Shown in pieces: positions 16,461 to 25,370 of a stretch of DNA of 46,453 nucleotides. Both the position numbers and the translations under genes were made by a program. Every line of letters starts with the position of its first letter. Positions within the stretch are counted from its first letter, which is position 1. The notes below the pieces were generated by a model. It worked only from the letters and a program-made list of their open reading frames with translations. It had not been told where the DNA came from and ran no database searches. Origin of the DNA: Mycobacterium ostraviense (GTDB lineage Bacteria > Actinomycetota > Actinomycetes > Mycobacteriales > Mycobacteriaceae); assembly GCF_002705925.1 (NCBI RefSeq), contig NZ_NKRE01000001.1:5190962-5237414 (forward strand). Direction: 5' to 3'.

Positions 16461-18067
16461 GGAATCAGCTTGCCGGGATTGAGAATTCCGGCCGGATCCA
16501 GTGTCGCTTTGATCGCTCGCAGCAGTTGTACACCCAGATCGCCGACCTCCTCACGCATCCAGGGGCGGTGGTCGGCGCCAATCGCGTGGTGGTGGGTGAT
16601 GGTGCCGCCGTTGGCCATGATCGCGTCCGATGCGGCCTTCTTGGCGGCCATCCACTGCTCGATCGGATTGCCCCGCTGCCCCGCGACGACGGTGAAGTAC
16701 AACGACGCCCCGGTCGGATACACGTGCGACACATGGCACATCACCAGCGCCGGGGTCCCCGATTCCGCCAGTGACCTGGTGAGCGCCTCGGTGACCGCGG
16801 CTTTCAATCTCGGGATGTTGGACCAGTCGGTGGCGGTCTCCAGCGTCTCGCACAGCGCGCCGGCCGCCAGCAGCGAGTCGCGCAGGTAGGGCGCGGCGTA
16901 CCGGCCGCGCTCCCAGGCCTGCGCCGGCCCCTCGCCCAGTGACGTTCCGCCGTGGGCCGCCAGCAACGCGCGCGTCTCGGCGTGCCGGCTTTCGGCGTGT
17001 TCCTTGGTGCCCTCGAAAAGGGTGAGTCCCAAACAGCCGCCGGTGATTTGGTTTTCACCGATCGATTCGGTGGTGGCGAGGTTCACGCCGGTCTCGGCCT
17101 CATCGGAGAGGCGGACGACGGTGGGTCCGGTTCCGGTTTGGGTGACCGCACGTAGCGCCGCGACGCCGGTAGTGAAGTCGGGGAACGACCAGGCTTCGTA
17201 GCGCGTCGTTTCCGGTATCGGGTGGACCCGCAGCCGCACCTTGGTGATGACGCCGAAGGCACCCTCCGAGCCGATCGCAAGTTGGCGCAGGTCCGGACCT
17301 GCCGCCGATGCCGCTACCCGGCCCAGATCCAGCACACCCACCGGGGTGATCATGCGCAGCCCGAGAATCATGTCGTTGAACCGGCCATAGCCCGCGGAAT
17401 CCTGGCCGGAGGAACGGGTTGCCGCGAAACCACCGATGGTGGCGAACAGGAAGCTTTGCGGGAAGTGCCCGAGCGAGAAGCCGTGCTCACCGAGCAGGCG
17501 TTCGGCCTCGGGGCCGGTCACGCCGGCGCCCAATTCCGCTATGCCCGATACCTCGTCGAGAAAGTGAAGTTCGTTGAAGCGCCGCAAATCCAGCGAGATC
17601 ACCGCGCCGAACTCGCCGCGGTCGGGATCGAGCCCGCCGACGACGTTGGTGCCGCCGCCGAAGGGGACGACGGCGATGCCGTGGTCGGAGCAATACCGCA
17701 GGATCGCGGCCACAGTGCCGTCATCACCGGGCAGCAACACCGCGTCGGGAGCATCCTGAGGGCCAATGTCCTTGCGCCGCAGCATGTCTGGGGTGGATTT
17801 GCCGCCTGCGTGCAGCAACCGGTCGCGGTCGGCGGCGCGGAAGTATTCGGCGCCGACGATTTCGGCCAGCGCATCCTGGTCGGCCTGCGACAAGGTGGAC
17901 GGGCGCAGCGTCACCTGATCGGGATTAAGCTCGGCTTCATCCGAATCACCAAGGCCAACAACCTGTTTCAGCAGAGCACGGACGCTGTCGGAGAGTGGCT
18001 TCGCAGCGGCGGGATCTCCCCACGCGTTCCATTTCATGGGCGGAAGGAGTTCCTCGAGATGTGTCAT
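16457..18067 (-). CDS. FAD-binding oxidase, alkyl-dihydroxyacetonephosphate synthase-like (Rv2251)
   Basis: 536 residues. Residues about 120-300 form the FAD-binding type 4 (PCMH) domain with the phosphate-binding loop VVPFGGGTNVVGGL; the C-terminal half is the FAD-linked oxidase domain with the HHHAIG tract typical of alkylglycerone-phosphate synthase/glycolate oxidase-like enzymes (GGTITHHHAIGADH). A lipid or alcohol oxidation role next to the lipid kinase and glycerol-3-phosphate dehydrogenase fits glycerolipid metabolism, but the substrate is not known. ATG 18067 has no Shine-Dalgarno sequence; it probably uses a leaderless mRNA (see the shared promoter). Confidence 0.87.
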   Translation of the reverse strand: MTHLEELLPPMKWNAWGDPAAAKPLSDSVRALLKQVVGLGDSDEAELNPDQVTLRPSTLSQADQDALAEIVGAEYFRAADRDRLLHAGGKSTPDMLRRKDIGPQDAPDAVLLPGDDGTVAAILRYCSDHGIAVVPFGGGTNVVGGLDPDRGEFGAVISLDLRRFNELHFLDEVSGIAELGAGVTGPEAERLLGEHGFSLGHFPQSFLFATIGGFAATRSSGQDSAGYGRFNDMILGLRMITPVGVLDLGRVAASAAGPDLRQLAIGSEGAFGVITKVRLRVHPIPETTRYEAWSFPDFTTGVAALRAVTQTGTGPTVVRLSDEAETGVNLATTESIGENQITGGCLGLTLFEGTKEHAESRHAETRALLAAHGGTSLGEGPAQAWERGRYAAPYLRDSLLAAGALCETLETATDWSNIPRLKAAVTEALTRSLAESGTPALVMCHVSHVYPTGASLYFTVVAGQRGNPIEQWMAAKKAASDAIMANGGTITHHHAIGADHRPWMREEVGDLGVQLLRAIKATLDPAGILNPGKLIP

Positions 18068-18088
18068 GCGTTACAGTATTGCATATGC
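18068..18088. promoter_or_regulatory. overlapping divergent -10 elements, both transcripts probably leaderless
   Basis: Only 17 bp separate the two start codons (18067 minus, 18085 plus). On the plus strand TACAGT (18072-18077) stands 7 bases before the TetR ATG; on the minus strand the same bases read TACTGT (18078-18073), 5 bases before the oxidase ATG. Both fit the mycobacterial TANNNT -10 pattern and neither gene has a ribosome binding site, so both are likely leaderless. A TetR dimer bound here would cover both. Read by eye. Confidence 0.5.
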
Positions 18089-18654
18089 TGTCAACGAGTA
18101 ATGCTCCCGAAAACATCGGGGCGCGCATACTTGCGGCGGCCGCGAGCTGTGTCCGCGATTACGGTGTTGACAAGGTGGCACTCGCCGAGATCGCACGACG
18201 CGCGGGCGTCAGTCGCCCGACCGTTTACCGCCGGTGGCCGGACACGAGGTCGATCATCGCGACGTTGCTGACCAGCCACATCACCGACGTGCTCAACGAA
18301 TTGCCCCTCGATGGCGACGACCGTGAAGCCGTGGTGAGGCAAGTCGTCGCGGTGGCCGATCGGCTGCGGCGCGACGATTTGATCAAGGCGCTGATGCACT
18401 CGGACCTGGCCAGGGTTTACATCACCGAGCGCCTGGGCACCAGCCAGCAGTTCCTGATCGAGGGGCTCGCGGCGCGACTCAAAGTGGCACAACAATCGGG
18501 CAGCGTCCGCGCCGGCGACCCCCGTCAACTCGCGACCATGGTGCTGCTCATCGCCCAGTCGACGATCCAGTCCGTCGACATCGTCAATCCGATCCTCGAT
18601 TCCCAAGCACTGGCTGCCGAACTCACCTACTCACTGAACGGATACCTGGCCTGA
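18085..18654 (+). CDS. TetR-family regulator (Rv2250c-like)
   Basis: 189 residues, equal to Rv2250c. The DNA-binding helix-turn-helix lies at about residues 30-55 (LAEIARRAGVSRPTVYRRWP). The remaining helices form the ligand/dimer domain; the ligand is unknown. It diverges from the FAD oxidase by 17 bp and overlaps glpD1 by TGATG, so it probably controls itself, glpD1 and the divergent oxidase-lipid kinase pair. ATG 18085 is preferred over a 30-residue extension that would run into the divergent gene. Confidence 0.88.
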   Translation: MLSTSNAPENIGARILAAAASCVRDYGVDKVALAEIARRAGVSRPTVYRRWPDTRSIIATLLTSHITDVLNELPLDGDDREAVVRQVVAVADRLRRDDLIKALMHSDLARVYITERLGTSQQFLIEGLAARLKVAQQSGSVRAGDPRQLATMVLLIAQSTIQSVDIVNPILDSQALAAELTYSLNGYLA

Positions 18655-20201
18655 TGCCCAATTCGACCGCTCTGAACGCCGCGCGCCGCACTGCCGAACT
18701 GACCGCTCTGGCCAACGGGGAAGCGTTGGATGTGCTCGTCATCGGTGGCGGGATCACCGGTGTCGGGATCGCGTTGGACGCCGCGTCCCGGGGCTTGCGG
18801 GTGGCGCTGGCCGAAAAGCACGACCTCGCGTTCGGAACCAGCCGGTGGAGCTCCAAACTGGTGCATGGCGGGTTGCGCTACCTGGCTAGCGGCAACGTGG
18901 GCATCGCCCGGCGCAGCGCGATCGAGCGCGGAATCCTGATGACCCGCAACGCCCCTCATCTGGTGCATGCGATGCCGCAGCTGGTCCCGCTGCTGCCGTC
19001 GATGGGTCACGTCAAACGCGCGCTGGTGCGCACCGGGTTCCTGGCCGGTGACGCGTTACGCATGCTGGCCGGCACGCCGTCCTCGACGCTGCCCCGATCG
19101 CGCACCATCCCGGCGCAGCGCGTGGTCGAGATGGCGCCGACCGTGCGGCGTGACGGCCTTGCCGGCGGCTTTCTAGCTTACGACGGGCAATTGATCGACG
19201 ATGCCCGACTGGTAGTGGCGGTCGCGCGCACCGCGGCCCAGCACGGCGCCCGGATCCTGACTTACGTTGGCGCATCGAACGCGACGGGCACTTCGGCGCG
19301 GTTGACCGACCAGCGCACCGGCCAAACCTTCGATGTGTCCGCCCGCGCCGTCATCAACGCCGCGGGAGTGTGGGGCGGCCAGATCGACCCCTCGCTGAAG
19401 TTACGGCCCAGCCGTGGAACACATCTCGTATTCGACGCCGATGCCTTCGGGAATCCGACTGCGGCGCTGACTATTCCGATTCCCGGTGAGCTCAACCGCT
19501 TCGTGTTCGCCATGCCCGAGCAGCTGGGCCGGGTTTACCTCGGTCTGACCGACGAAGATGCTCCCGGCCCGATTCCGGATGTGCCAGAACCATCTTCGGA
19601 AGAGATCATGTTCCTGCTGGACACGGTCAACACCGCGCTGGCAACCACACTGCAGACCACCGATGTCATCGGTGCCTATGCCGGGCTGCGGCCACTGATC
19701 GACACCGGCGAGGGCCGCACCGCTGACGTTTCCCGCGACCACGCCGTCATCGAGTCCCCGTCGGGGGTGATCAGCGTGGTCGGCGGCAAGCTGACCGAAT
19801 ACCGGTATATGGCCGAGGATGTGCTGAACCGTGCAATCAGCCTGCGGCACTTGCGCGCCGGTGATTGCCGGACTCGCAACCTGCCGTTGATCGGTGCGCC
19901 GGCGAACCCAGGGCCTTGTCCACAGGGACCGGCGGCCGGCTTGCCCGGGTCATTGGTGGCGCGTTACGGCGCCGAGGCAGCCAATGTGATCACCACCGCC
20001 TCCTGCGAGCATGCCACCGAAGCGGTCGTCGACGGCATCGACGTAACCCGGGCCGAGTTCGAGTACGCAGTGACCCATGAGGGTGCACTGGATGTCGACG
20101 ACATCCTGGATCGCCGAACCCGAATCGGCCTGGTGCCCCGCGACCGGGAGCGTGTTGTCGCCGTCGCCGAGGAGTTCCTTGCAGGGGCCGCACCGGGGTA
20201 G
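18654..20201 (+). CDS. glpD1: glycerol-3-phosphate dehydrogenase, FAD-dependent
   Basis: 515 residues, one short of GlpD1 (Rv2249c). N-terminal FAD loop VLVIGGGITGVGIALDAASR (about residues 26-45), the GlpD signature GTSRWSSKLVHGGLRYL, and the C-terminal DAO domain complete. It oxidises sn-glycerol-3-phosphate to dihydroxyacetone phosphate at the membrane, passing electrons to quinone. ATG overlaps the TetR stop (TGATG), indicating one transcript with the regulator. A 56-bp palindrome lies 17 bp after the stop codon. Confidence 0.92.
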   Translation: MPNSTALNAARRTAELTALANGEALDVLVIGGGITGVGIALDAASRGLRVALAEKHDLAFGTSRWSSKLVHGGLRYLASGNVGIARRSAIERGILMTRNAPHLVHAMPQLVPLLPSMGHVKRALVRTGFLAGDALRMLAGTPSSTLPRSRTIPAQRVVEMAPTVRRDGLAGGFLAYDGQLIDDARLVVAVARTAAQHGARILTYVGASNATGTSARLTDQRTGQTFDVSARAVINAAGVWGGQIDPSLKLRPSRGTHLVFDADAFGNPTAALTIPIPGELNRFVFAMPEQLGRVYLGLTDEDAPGPIPDVPEPSSEEIMFLLDTVNTALATTLQTTDVIGAYAGLRPLIDTGEGRTADVSRDHAVIESPSGVISVVGGKLTEYRYMAEDVLNRAISLRHLRAGDCRTRNLPLIGAPANPGPCPQGPAAGLPGSLVARYGAEAANVITTASCEHATEAVVDGIDVTRAEFEYAVTHEGALDVDDILDRRTRIGLVPRDRERVVAVAEEFLAGAAPG

Positions 20202-20218
20202 TGGAACTGCGTGGTGAG

Positions 20219-20274
20219 GAGCAGACACAGAATCGCACTGCGCGGGCCTGTGGCGTGCGATTCTGCGACTGCTC
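20219..20274. repeat. 56-bp palindromic repeat, copy A
   Basis: The arms GAGCAG-N3-CAGAATCGCA and TGCGATTCTG-N3-CTGCTC pair across a GC-rich middle, with two mismatches. A second copy lies at 21229-21284 in the same orientation. Placed between the converging ends of glpD1 and the DUF559 gene, it could end transcription from both sides even without a T-run. Confidence 0.85.
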
Positions 20275-20281
20275 GCCAGCG

Positions 20282-21170
20282 TCAGATAGCGATGCGCGCG
20301 CGGTTCAGGTGGCTGGCGATTCGCTGGGCCAGGCGGTAGGGGTCCTGTCTCACGTCACTGCCGACAATCGGGATAATCGTCCACCCGAGTTCCTGGATCT
20401 TGCCCCATCTGGTTTTGTCACGCAGCATCTCGTTGCGCCCGGCATGCCAGTCGACACTTTCGTACTCGGCTGCCAGACGCCTTTCAGGCCAAGCGAAGTC
20501 GACCCTCCACAGCTCGCCGTCGCGGCCGCGAATGGGATATTGAAGCTCCGGGAGCGGCAACCCGTGGTCGATGATGACGAGCCGAACTTCGCTCTCCATC
20601 GGCGATTCCGCTCGTGGGTCGGCAAGCGGCAGGCAGTTCGCGCACCGCGACGATTCCGCGGCGCCCACGCTGTTCGGTAACGGCACTTTCAATCTCGGAG
20701 CGATTGCACCGCATTGATCGCAGTGCGGCGTCAAGGGCGGCCAGAGCTCGGGGACGGCACAGCTGTCGTGCGACCTCGACGGCCGTCCACGCCGGGGCAG
20801 TGGCCAAACGACCTGACACCCGCTGCAGCCGGGCGCCGGTGCGCTGGTGAACCATCAAACCGACAGTGGGCCGCATCCGTACGCCGGGGTCGAGCACATG
20901 AATGGCGGTGGTGTTCTCTGTGTCGAACCCGTACAACGCGGCCGCAGTGCCCAGGCATGCCACGGCTTGCTGCCCCATCGAGATGTCGAGTGCGGCCAGG
21001 CGACCGAGTAGATCCGGCGTTTGGGCCGAGTAGACCCCGTACCACACGCGAACCAGGCCACCGTTTTTGACTTGGACGTCGAGCTGTTGGCGGGTCATGA
21101 CCGTCAGCAGTTGCGCGGTGGTAGCGAACCCGCCCGCCTTTTTCAACAGCGCTAGCGCTCCAAGGTGCAC
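20282..21170 (-). pseudogene. AbiEi-like/DUF559 protein, frameshifted (position of Rv2248)
   Basis: The N-terminal frame (from GTG 21170) encodes an AbiEi-antitoxin-like winged helix (LLKKAGGFATTAQLLTVM) and middle region; the DUF559 restriction-endonuclease-fold part (RLVIIDHGLPLPELQYPIRG to the stop at 20282) is in another frame. Minus-strand bases reading GAACTGCCTGCCGCTTGCC around 20632 would, with one C removed, join the frames as RELLPLADPRAESPMESEVR, a smooth join that keeps the family sequence. So a single extra base breaks the gene, by mutation or sequencing error. The restored protein would be 295 residues. Family members occur in many mycobacterial copies; despite the AbiE name no toxin partner is adjacent. 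Confidence 0.8.
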
Positions 21171-21228
21171 CGGGACAGCATGCGAGGAGCGGCCGGCCTC
21201 GGCCAGTCACGCTGGGGATAACCGCCGC

Positions 21229-21284
21229 GAGCAGTCACAGAATCGCACTGCGCGGGTCCCGCGCATGCGATTCTGCGACTGCTC
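21229..21284. repeat. 56-bp palindromic repeat, copy B
   Basis: The same palindrome as at 20219-20274, same orientation and length, with nearly identical arms and a different loop. It lies between the start of the DUF559 gene (21170) and the end of accD6 (21295). Here it would act as the terminator of the FAS-II operon read on the minus strand only if it lay after that operon, which it does: it is the first structure 3' of accD6. Confidence 0.85.
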
Positions 21285-21294
21285 GCGGTCAGAA

Positions 21295-22716
21295 CTACAG
21301 CGGAATGTTCTTGTGGCGCCCGCGCCGCGCCGGCGCGTGGGCCAGCGCCTCGGTGAGCTTGCTGCGGGTGTGCGCCGGGTCGATCTTCTCGTCGACCACG
21401 CCGATGTCGATGGCACTGTCCACACCGCCGGCAATCCGCTCGTGCTCGGCCGCCAGTTCGTCGTGCAGCGCTTCGCGTTCATGCTCGGCCGCCGCAGCCA
21501 GCTTCTTCTTGTGCAGGATGCCGACGGCCGCTTTGGCGCCCATCACGGCTACCTCGGCGTCCGGCCAGGCGAACACCTTGGTGGCATTCAGCGAGCGGGA
21601 GTTCATCGCAATGTAGGCCCCGCCGTACGTCTTTCGGGTGACCAGGGTGACCCGCGGAACGGTGCACTCGCCGAATGCGTGCAGCAGCTTGGCGCCGCGA
21701 CGCACTACGCCGCCCCACTCCTGGTCGACACCCGGCAGATAGCCAGGCACATCGACCACCACCACCAGCGGAATCCCGAACGCATCGCAGAGCCGCACGA
21801 AACGTGCTGCCTTCTCCGCACTTTCGGAGTTCAGGCAGCCGCCCAGCCGCAGCGGATTGTTGGCCAGCACACCGACCGTGCGCCCGGACAACCGACCCAA
21901 CCCGACCACCATCGACGGCGCCCAATTGGCCTGGAACTCGTCGAACGGCGTTTCGCTGTCGAGGATCGCGGTCACGATCGGACGCACCTCATAGGCCCGC
22001 CGAGGAGATTCGGGCAGCAGCGCGTGGATATCAGTGTCGCCGGCCTCCGCCTTGCTCCGGTCGAAATGGCCTTGCTGGCAGAACAATCCGACCAGCCGGC
22101 GGCCCCGCTCGTAGGCGTCGAGCTCGTCGTCGGCGACGATATGGCACACCCCGGACTTCTTGTGGTGGGTTTCCGGACCGCCGAGGGAGGCCATGTCCAC
22201 GTCCTCACCGGTGACGCTGCGCACCACGTCCGGTCCGGTGACGAACACCCGGCTTTCCGGGGCCATCACGATGACGTCGGTCAACGCCGGACCGTAGGCG
22301 GCGCCGCCGGCGGCGAAACCGACGACCACCGAGATCTGCGGAATGTAGCCCGACGCGCGGATCATGGCCTCGAACACCGTGCCGACCGCGTGCAGCGCCC
22401 GCACCCCTTCGGCTAACCGGGCGCCACCGGAGTGCCAGATACCCACGATCGGGCTCTGCTCCTCGATGGCGGTGTCGTAGGCGTTGACGATGTGTGCGCA
22501 GCCTTCGGTGCCCATGGCGCCGCCCATCACGGTTCCGTCGGTGCAGAACGCGATGGTGCGCACACCGTTCACGGTGCCCGAAGCGGCCAGTACGCCAGAG
22601 CGGTCACGCTCGTGCAGCAGCTCCACGCTGCCGTCGTCGAAGAAGGTGCTCAGTCGCAGCAGCGGATCGCGGGGGTCGAGCGACTCGCCGACCGCCTCGG
22701 GGGCCATGATCGTCAT
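21295..22716 (-). CDS. accD6: acetyl/propionyl-CoA carboxylase beta subunit AccD6
   Basis: 473 residues, identical in length to M. tuberculosis AccD6 (Rv2247). Carboxyltransferase domain with the two crotonase-like halves: GGARLAEGVRALHAVGTVFE (N half, acyl-CoA oxyanion region) and VVVVDVPGYLPGVDQEWGGV (C half). With AccA3 it makes malonyl-CoA for FAS-I and FAS-II. It is the last gene of the FAS-II operon, 35 bp after kasB, with AGGAGA 7 bases before ATG 22716. Confidence 0.95.
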   Translation of the reverse strand: MTIMAPEAVGESLDPRDPLLRLSTFFDDGSVELLHERDRSGVLAASGTVNGVRTIAFCTDGTVMGGAMGTEGCAHIVNAYDTAIEEQSPIVGIWHSGGARLAEGVRALHAVGTVFEAMIRASGYIPQISVVVGFAAGGAAYGPALTDVIVMAPESRVFVTGPDVVRSVTGEDVDMASLGGPETHHKKSGVCHIVADDELDAYERGRRLVGLFCQQGHFDRSKAEAGDTDIHALLPESPRRAYEVRPIVTAILDSETPFDEFQANWAPSMVVGLGRLSGRTVGVLANNPLRLGGCLNSESAEKAARFVRLCDAFGIPLVVVVDVPGYLPGVDQEWGGVVRRGAKLLHAFGECTVPRVTLVTRKTYGGAYIAMNSRSLNATKVFAWPDAEVAVMGAKAAVGILHKKKLAAAAEHEREALHDELAAEHERIAGGVDSAIDIGVVDEKIDPAHTRSKLTEALAHAPARRGRHKNIPL

Positions 22717-22751
22717 CGCAGGTCTCCTGTTATTCCGGGGTGGCTCGGGAT

Positions 22752-24011
22752 TTAGTACCGCCCGAAAGCGATTGCCACGTTGTGGCCGCCGAATCCGAAC
22801 GAGTTGTTGATCGCATACCGGTAATCACCGGGCCGCGGCTTACCCGCCACCACGTCCAAGTCGATCTCTGGATCGAGGTTTTCCAGGTTCAGTGTCGGGG
22901 GAACGACCTGGTCTCGCAACGCGAGCACGGTCAGGATCGATTCCACCGCACCGACGGCACCCACCGAGTGGCCCAGCGCGGCCTTGGGTGCGTACACCGC
23001 GGCGTTACCGCCGTGCGGGCCGAGCGCGTTGTTGATGGCCTTGCCCTCGGCCAGGTCACCCACCGAGGTCCCGGTGGCGTGCGCGTTGACATGGCCGATG
23101 TCGGCCGGCGTCAGGCCCGCGAGCTGAACCGCCCGGCTCATCGCATGCCCGGCCCGTTCCCCGTTGGGGTCGGGCGCCACCATGTGAAAGCCGTCGGAGG
23201 TAATGCTGGCTCCCATGATGCGGGCCAGGATGTTCGCGCCGCGGGCCTTGGCGTGCTCCTCGGTCTCGATCACCATGAGCGCACCGGCTTCACCGAACAC
23301 GAAGCCGCTGCGGTCCCGGTCGAACGGGCGGCAGGCGCCGACGGGATCGTCGTTCTTGGTGGACATCACGATGCGCATCTGAGCGAACGCCGCGATCGGC
23401 ACCGCCTCGATCTTGGTCTCGACGCCACCGCAGATAGCCACGTCAGCCTCACCGAAGACGATGTTGCGCCACGCCTGAGCGATGCCCTCGGAACCGGACG
23501 CACACGCCGACACCGGAGTGATGACACCCGCCTTGGCATGCCGCTCCAGGCCGACCGCCGCGGCGGCGCCGTTGGGCATGTACTTCTGCACGCCAAGCGG
23601 TGAGACCGCCTTCATGCCACGAGCACGCAAGTCGTCGTAGCTGAACACCATCTCTTCCGACGAGCCCAGCCCGGTGCCGATGGACACCATCAGCCGGTTG
23701 GGGTCGACCTCGGGCGAGCCCGCGTTCTCCCACACTCGGCGGCTCAAAATGGTGGACATCTTCTGCAGGTAGCCCATGCGCCGCAGCTCGACGCGCGTCA
23801 GTTGGCTGTCGAACTCCTCCAGCAGATGCCCGCCGATGCGCACCGGCAGATCGAATTCCTCGACGAACGGGTCGTCGAGGACGCGAATCCCACTTTGGCT
23901 GTCGAGCAGCAACTTCCACGTGGTTTCCACGTCGGTGGCCAGTGCGGTTGTCATGGCGACGCCGGTGACCACTACGTTCGGGAGCGTTTTCCCGGTAACC
24001 AGCTCTGTCAT
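22752..24011 (-). CDS. kasB: beta-ketoacyl-ACP synthase KasB
   Basis: Elongating condensing enzyme of FAS-II that extends meromycolate chains to full length. Cys-His-His active site: VSACASGSEG, HVNAHATGTS and GHSVGAVGAVES; C-terminal NNSFGFGGHNVAIAFGRY is intact. I give ATG 24011 (419 residues), preceded by GGAAGGAA; the usual annotation uses a GTG at 24074 that adds 21 residues (440 total). Those extra residues are partly encoded by a GC-rich intergenic hairpin, so the longer start is doubtful although M. tuberculosis annotation uses it. Between kasA and accD6 in one operon. Confidence 0.93.
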   Translation of the reverse strand: MTELVTGKTLPNVVVTGVAMTTALATDVETTWKLLLDSQSGIRVLDDPFVEEFDLPVRIGGHLLEEFDSQLTRVELRRMGYLQKMSTILSRRVWENAGSPEVDPNRLMVSIGTGLGSSEEMVFSYDDLRARGMKAVSPLGVQKYMPNGAAAAVGLERHAKAGVITPVSACASGSEGIAQAWRNIVFGEADVAICGGVETKIEAVPIAAFAQMRIVMSTKNDDPVGACRPFDRDRSGFVFGEAGALMVIETEEHAKARGANILARIMGASITSDGFHMVAPDPNGERAGHAMSRAVQLAGLTPADIGHVNAHATGTSVGDLAEGKAINNALGPHGGNAAVYAPKAALGHSVGAVGAVESILTVLALRDQVVPPTLNLENLDPEIDLDVVAGKPRPGDYRYAINNSFGFGGHNVAIAFGRY

Positions 24012-24049
24012 GAGTGTTGCGAACGTTCCTTCCGTATCTGTTCGGCTCA

Positions 24050-24072
24050 CCCCCGCAAGCGGGGGGACCCCC
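24050..24072. repeat. GC hairpin in the kasA-kasB gap
   Basis: CCCCCGCAAGCGGGGG is followed at once by ACCCCC, giving two alternative hairpins that share the central G-run. It lies in the 93-bp space between kasA's stop (24105) and the ATG of kasB (24011). It resembles the short CCCCCGCAAGCGGGGGGACC elements I recall scattered in mycobacterial intergenic DNA. It may reduce readthrough or protect mRNA ends between kasA and kasB. Confidence 0.65.
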
Positions 24073-24104
24073 ACCTCGGGCCTCGCGGCCCGCGATGTCT
24101 TGCT

Positions 24105-25370
24105 TCAGTAGCGCCCGAAGGCGAGTGCCACATTATGACCGCCGAAGCCGAACGAGTTGTTGATGGCATAGCGGAATTCGCCGTAGCGAGGTTCGCCCGC
24201 GACAACATCGAGGTCGATTTCGGGATCGGGGGTCTCGTAGTTCAGTGTGGGCGGGATGACGCCGTCCCGCAGTGTCAACACGGTCAATAGCGACTCCAGC
24301 GCCCCGACTGCGCCAATGGAGTGACCTAAGGCCGATTTCGGAGCGTACACCGCGGCATGCTCACAACCGGCGACCCGGATGGCGTTGGCCTCGGCAGCGT
24401 CGCCGATCGGTGTCGCGGTGCCGTGCGCGTTGACGTGGTCGATGTCTTTGGGGGACAAGCCCGCCAGCTCCAGCGACCGTGTCATCGCCCGGCCGGCACG
24501 CACGCCGTCCGCCGCGGGTGCCACCATGTGGAAGGCGTCCGAGGTGATACCGGCACCCATCAACCGAGCCAACGGCTTGGCGCCGCGGGCCTTGGCGTGC
24601 TCCTCGGTCTCGAGCAGCATCAGCGCACCGGCCTCGCCGAACACGAAACCGTCACGGTCCTTGTCGAACGGCCGCGAGGCACGCTCGGGCTCGTCGTTGC
24701 GGGTCGACATGGCCCGCATCATCGAGAACGCCGCGATGGGCAGCGCCTCGATGGGACCCTCGACACCGCCGCAGACGGCGACGTCGGCGTCGCCCATGAC
24801 GATCTGACGCCACGCGTGGGCAATGGCCTCCGAGCCTGATGAGCAGGCCGACACCGGGGTGATCACCCCGGCCCGGGCGCCGAGCTGCAGGCCCACGACC
24901 GCCGCGGCGCCGTTGGGCATGATCATCTGAACGGCGAGCGGGGACACCTTGCGAGGCCCGCCCTCGTTCATCAGGTCGTAGCTCTCGACGATCCGCTCGG
25001 CCCCACCGAGGCCGGTTCCGACCACGACGGTGAACCGGTCCGGGTCGACGTCCGGACTGCCCGCCGATTCCCACAGGTGTCCACTGAGCAGCTTGGCCAT
25101 CCGTTGGACGTACGACATGCGGCGCATGTCGAGCCGGCCCATGTGCTTGTCGACGGGCTCCTTGAGGTGGCCACCGATCTTGACCGGTAGGTCCCACTTG
25201 GTGATGAACTCGTCTTCGAGGACGTGGATGCCGCTCTCGCCGGCCAACAGACCCTTCCACGTGCTCTCGATGTCCGGCGAGATCGACGTCGTCGCTGTGA
25301 CGGCGGTTACCACGACGTCCTTGAAAGGAGCGCCGCGGTAACCGCCATTAGCAGTGGAAGGCTTGGTCAC
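24105..25370 (-). CDS. kasA: beta-ketoacyl-ACP synthase KasA
   Basis: 421 residues (M. tuberculosis KasA has 416; the extra residues are a short insertion near residue 12, GGYRGAPFKDVV). Catalytic Cys in VSACSSGSEAIAHA, His in HVNAHGTATPIGD and GHSIGAVGALES, all intact. It elongates acyl-AcpM in FAS-II and is a target of thiolactomycin-type inhibitors. The GTG start at 25370 overlaps acpM's stop (GTGA), so translation is coupled to its own carrier protein. Confidence 0.95.
   Translation of the reverse strand: MTKPSTANGGYRGAPFKDVVVTAVTATTSISPDIESTWKGLLAGESGIHVLEDEFITKWDLPVKIGGHLKEPVDKHMGRLDMRRMSYVQRMAKLLSGHLWESAGSPDVDPDRFTVVVGTGLGGAERIVESYDLMNEGGPRKVSPLAVQMIMPNGAAAVVGLQLGARAGVITPVSACSSGSEAIAHAWRQIVMGDADVAVCGGVEGPIEALPIAAFSMMRAMSTRNDEPERASRPFDKDRDGFVFGEAGALMLLETEEHAKARGAKPLARLMGAGITSDAFHMVAPAADGVRAGRAMTRSLELAGLSPKDIDHVNAHGTATPIGDAAEANAIRVAGCEHAAVYAPKSALGHSIGAVGALESLLTVLTLRDGVIPPTLNYETPDPEIDLDVVAGEPRYGEFRYAINNSFGFGGHNVALAFGRY

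Noticed and set aside
20282..21170. Type IV toxin-antitoxin pair (AbiEi/AbiEii)
   Set aside because: Only the AbiEi-like N-terminus with a DUF559 part is present; no AbiEii nucleotidyltransferase lies beside it.
21067..22416. 449-codon plus-strand ORF
   Set aside because: Antisense shadow of accD6.
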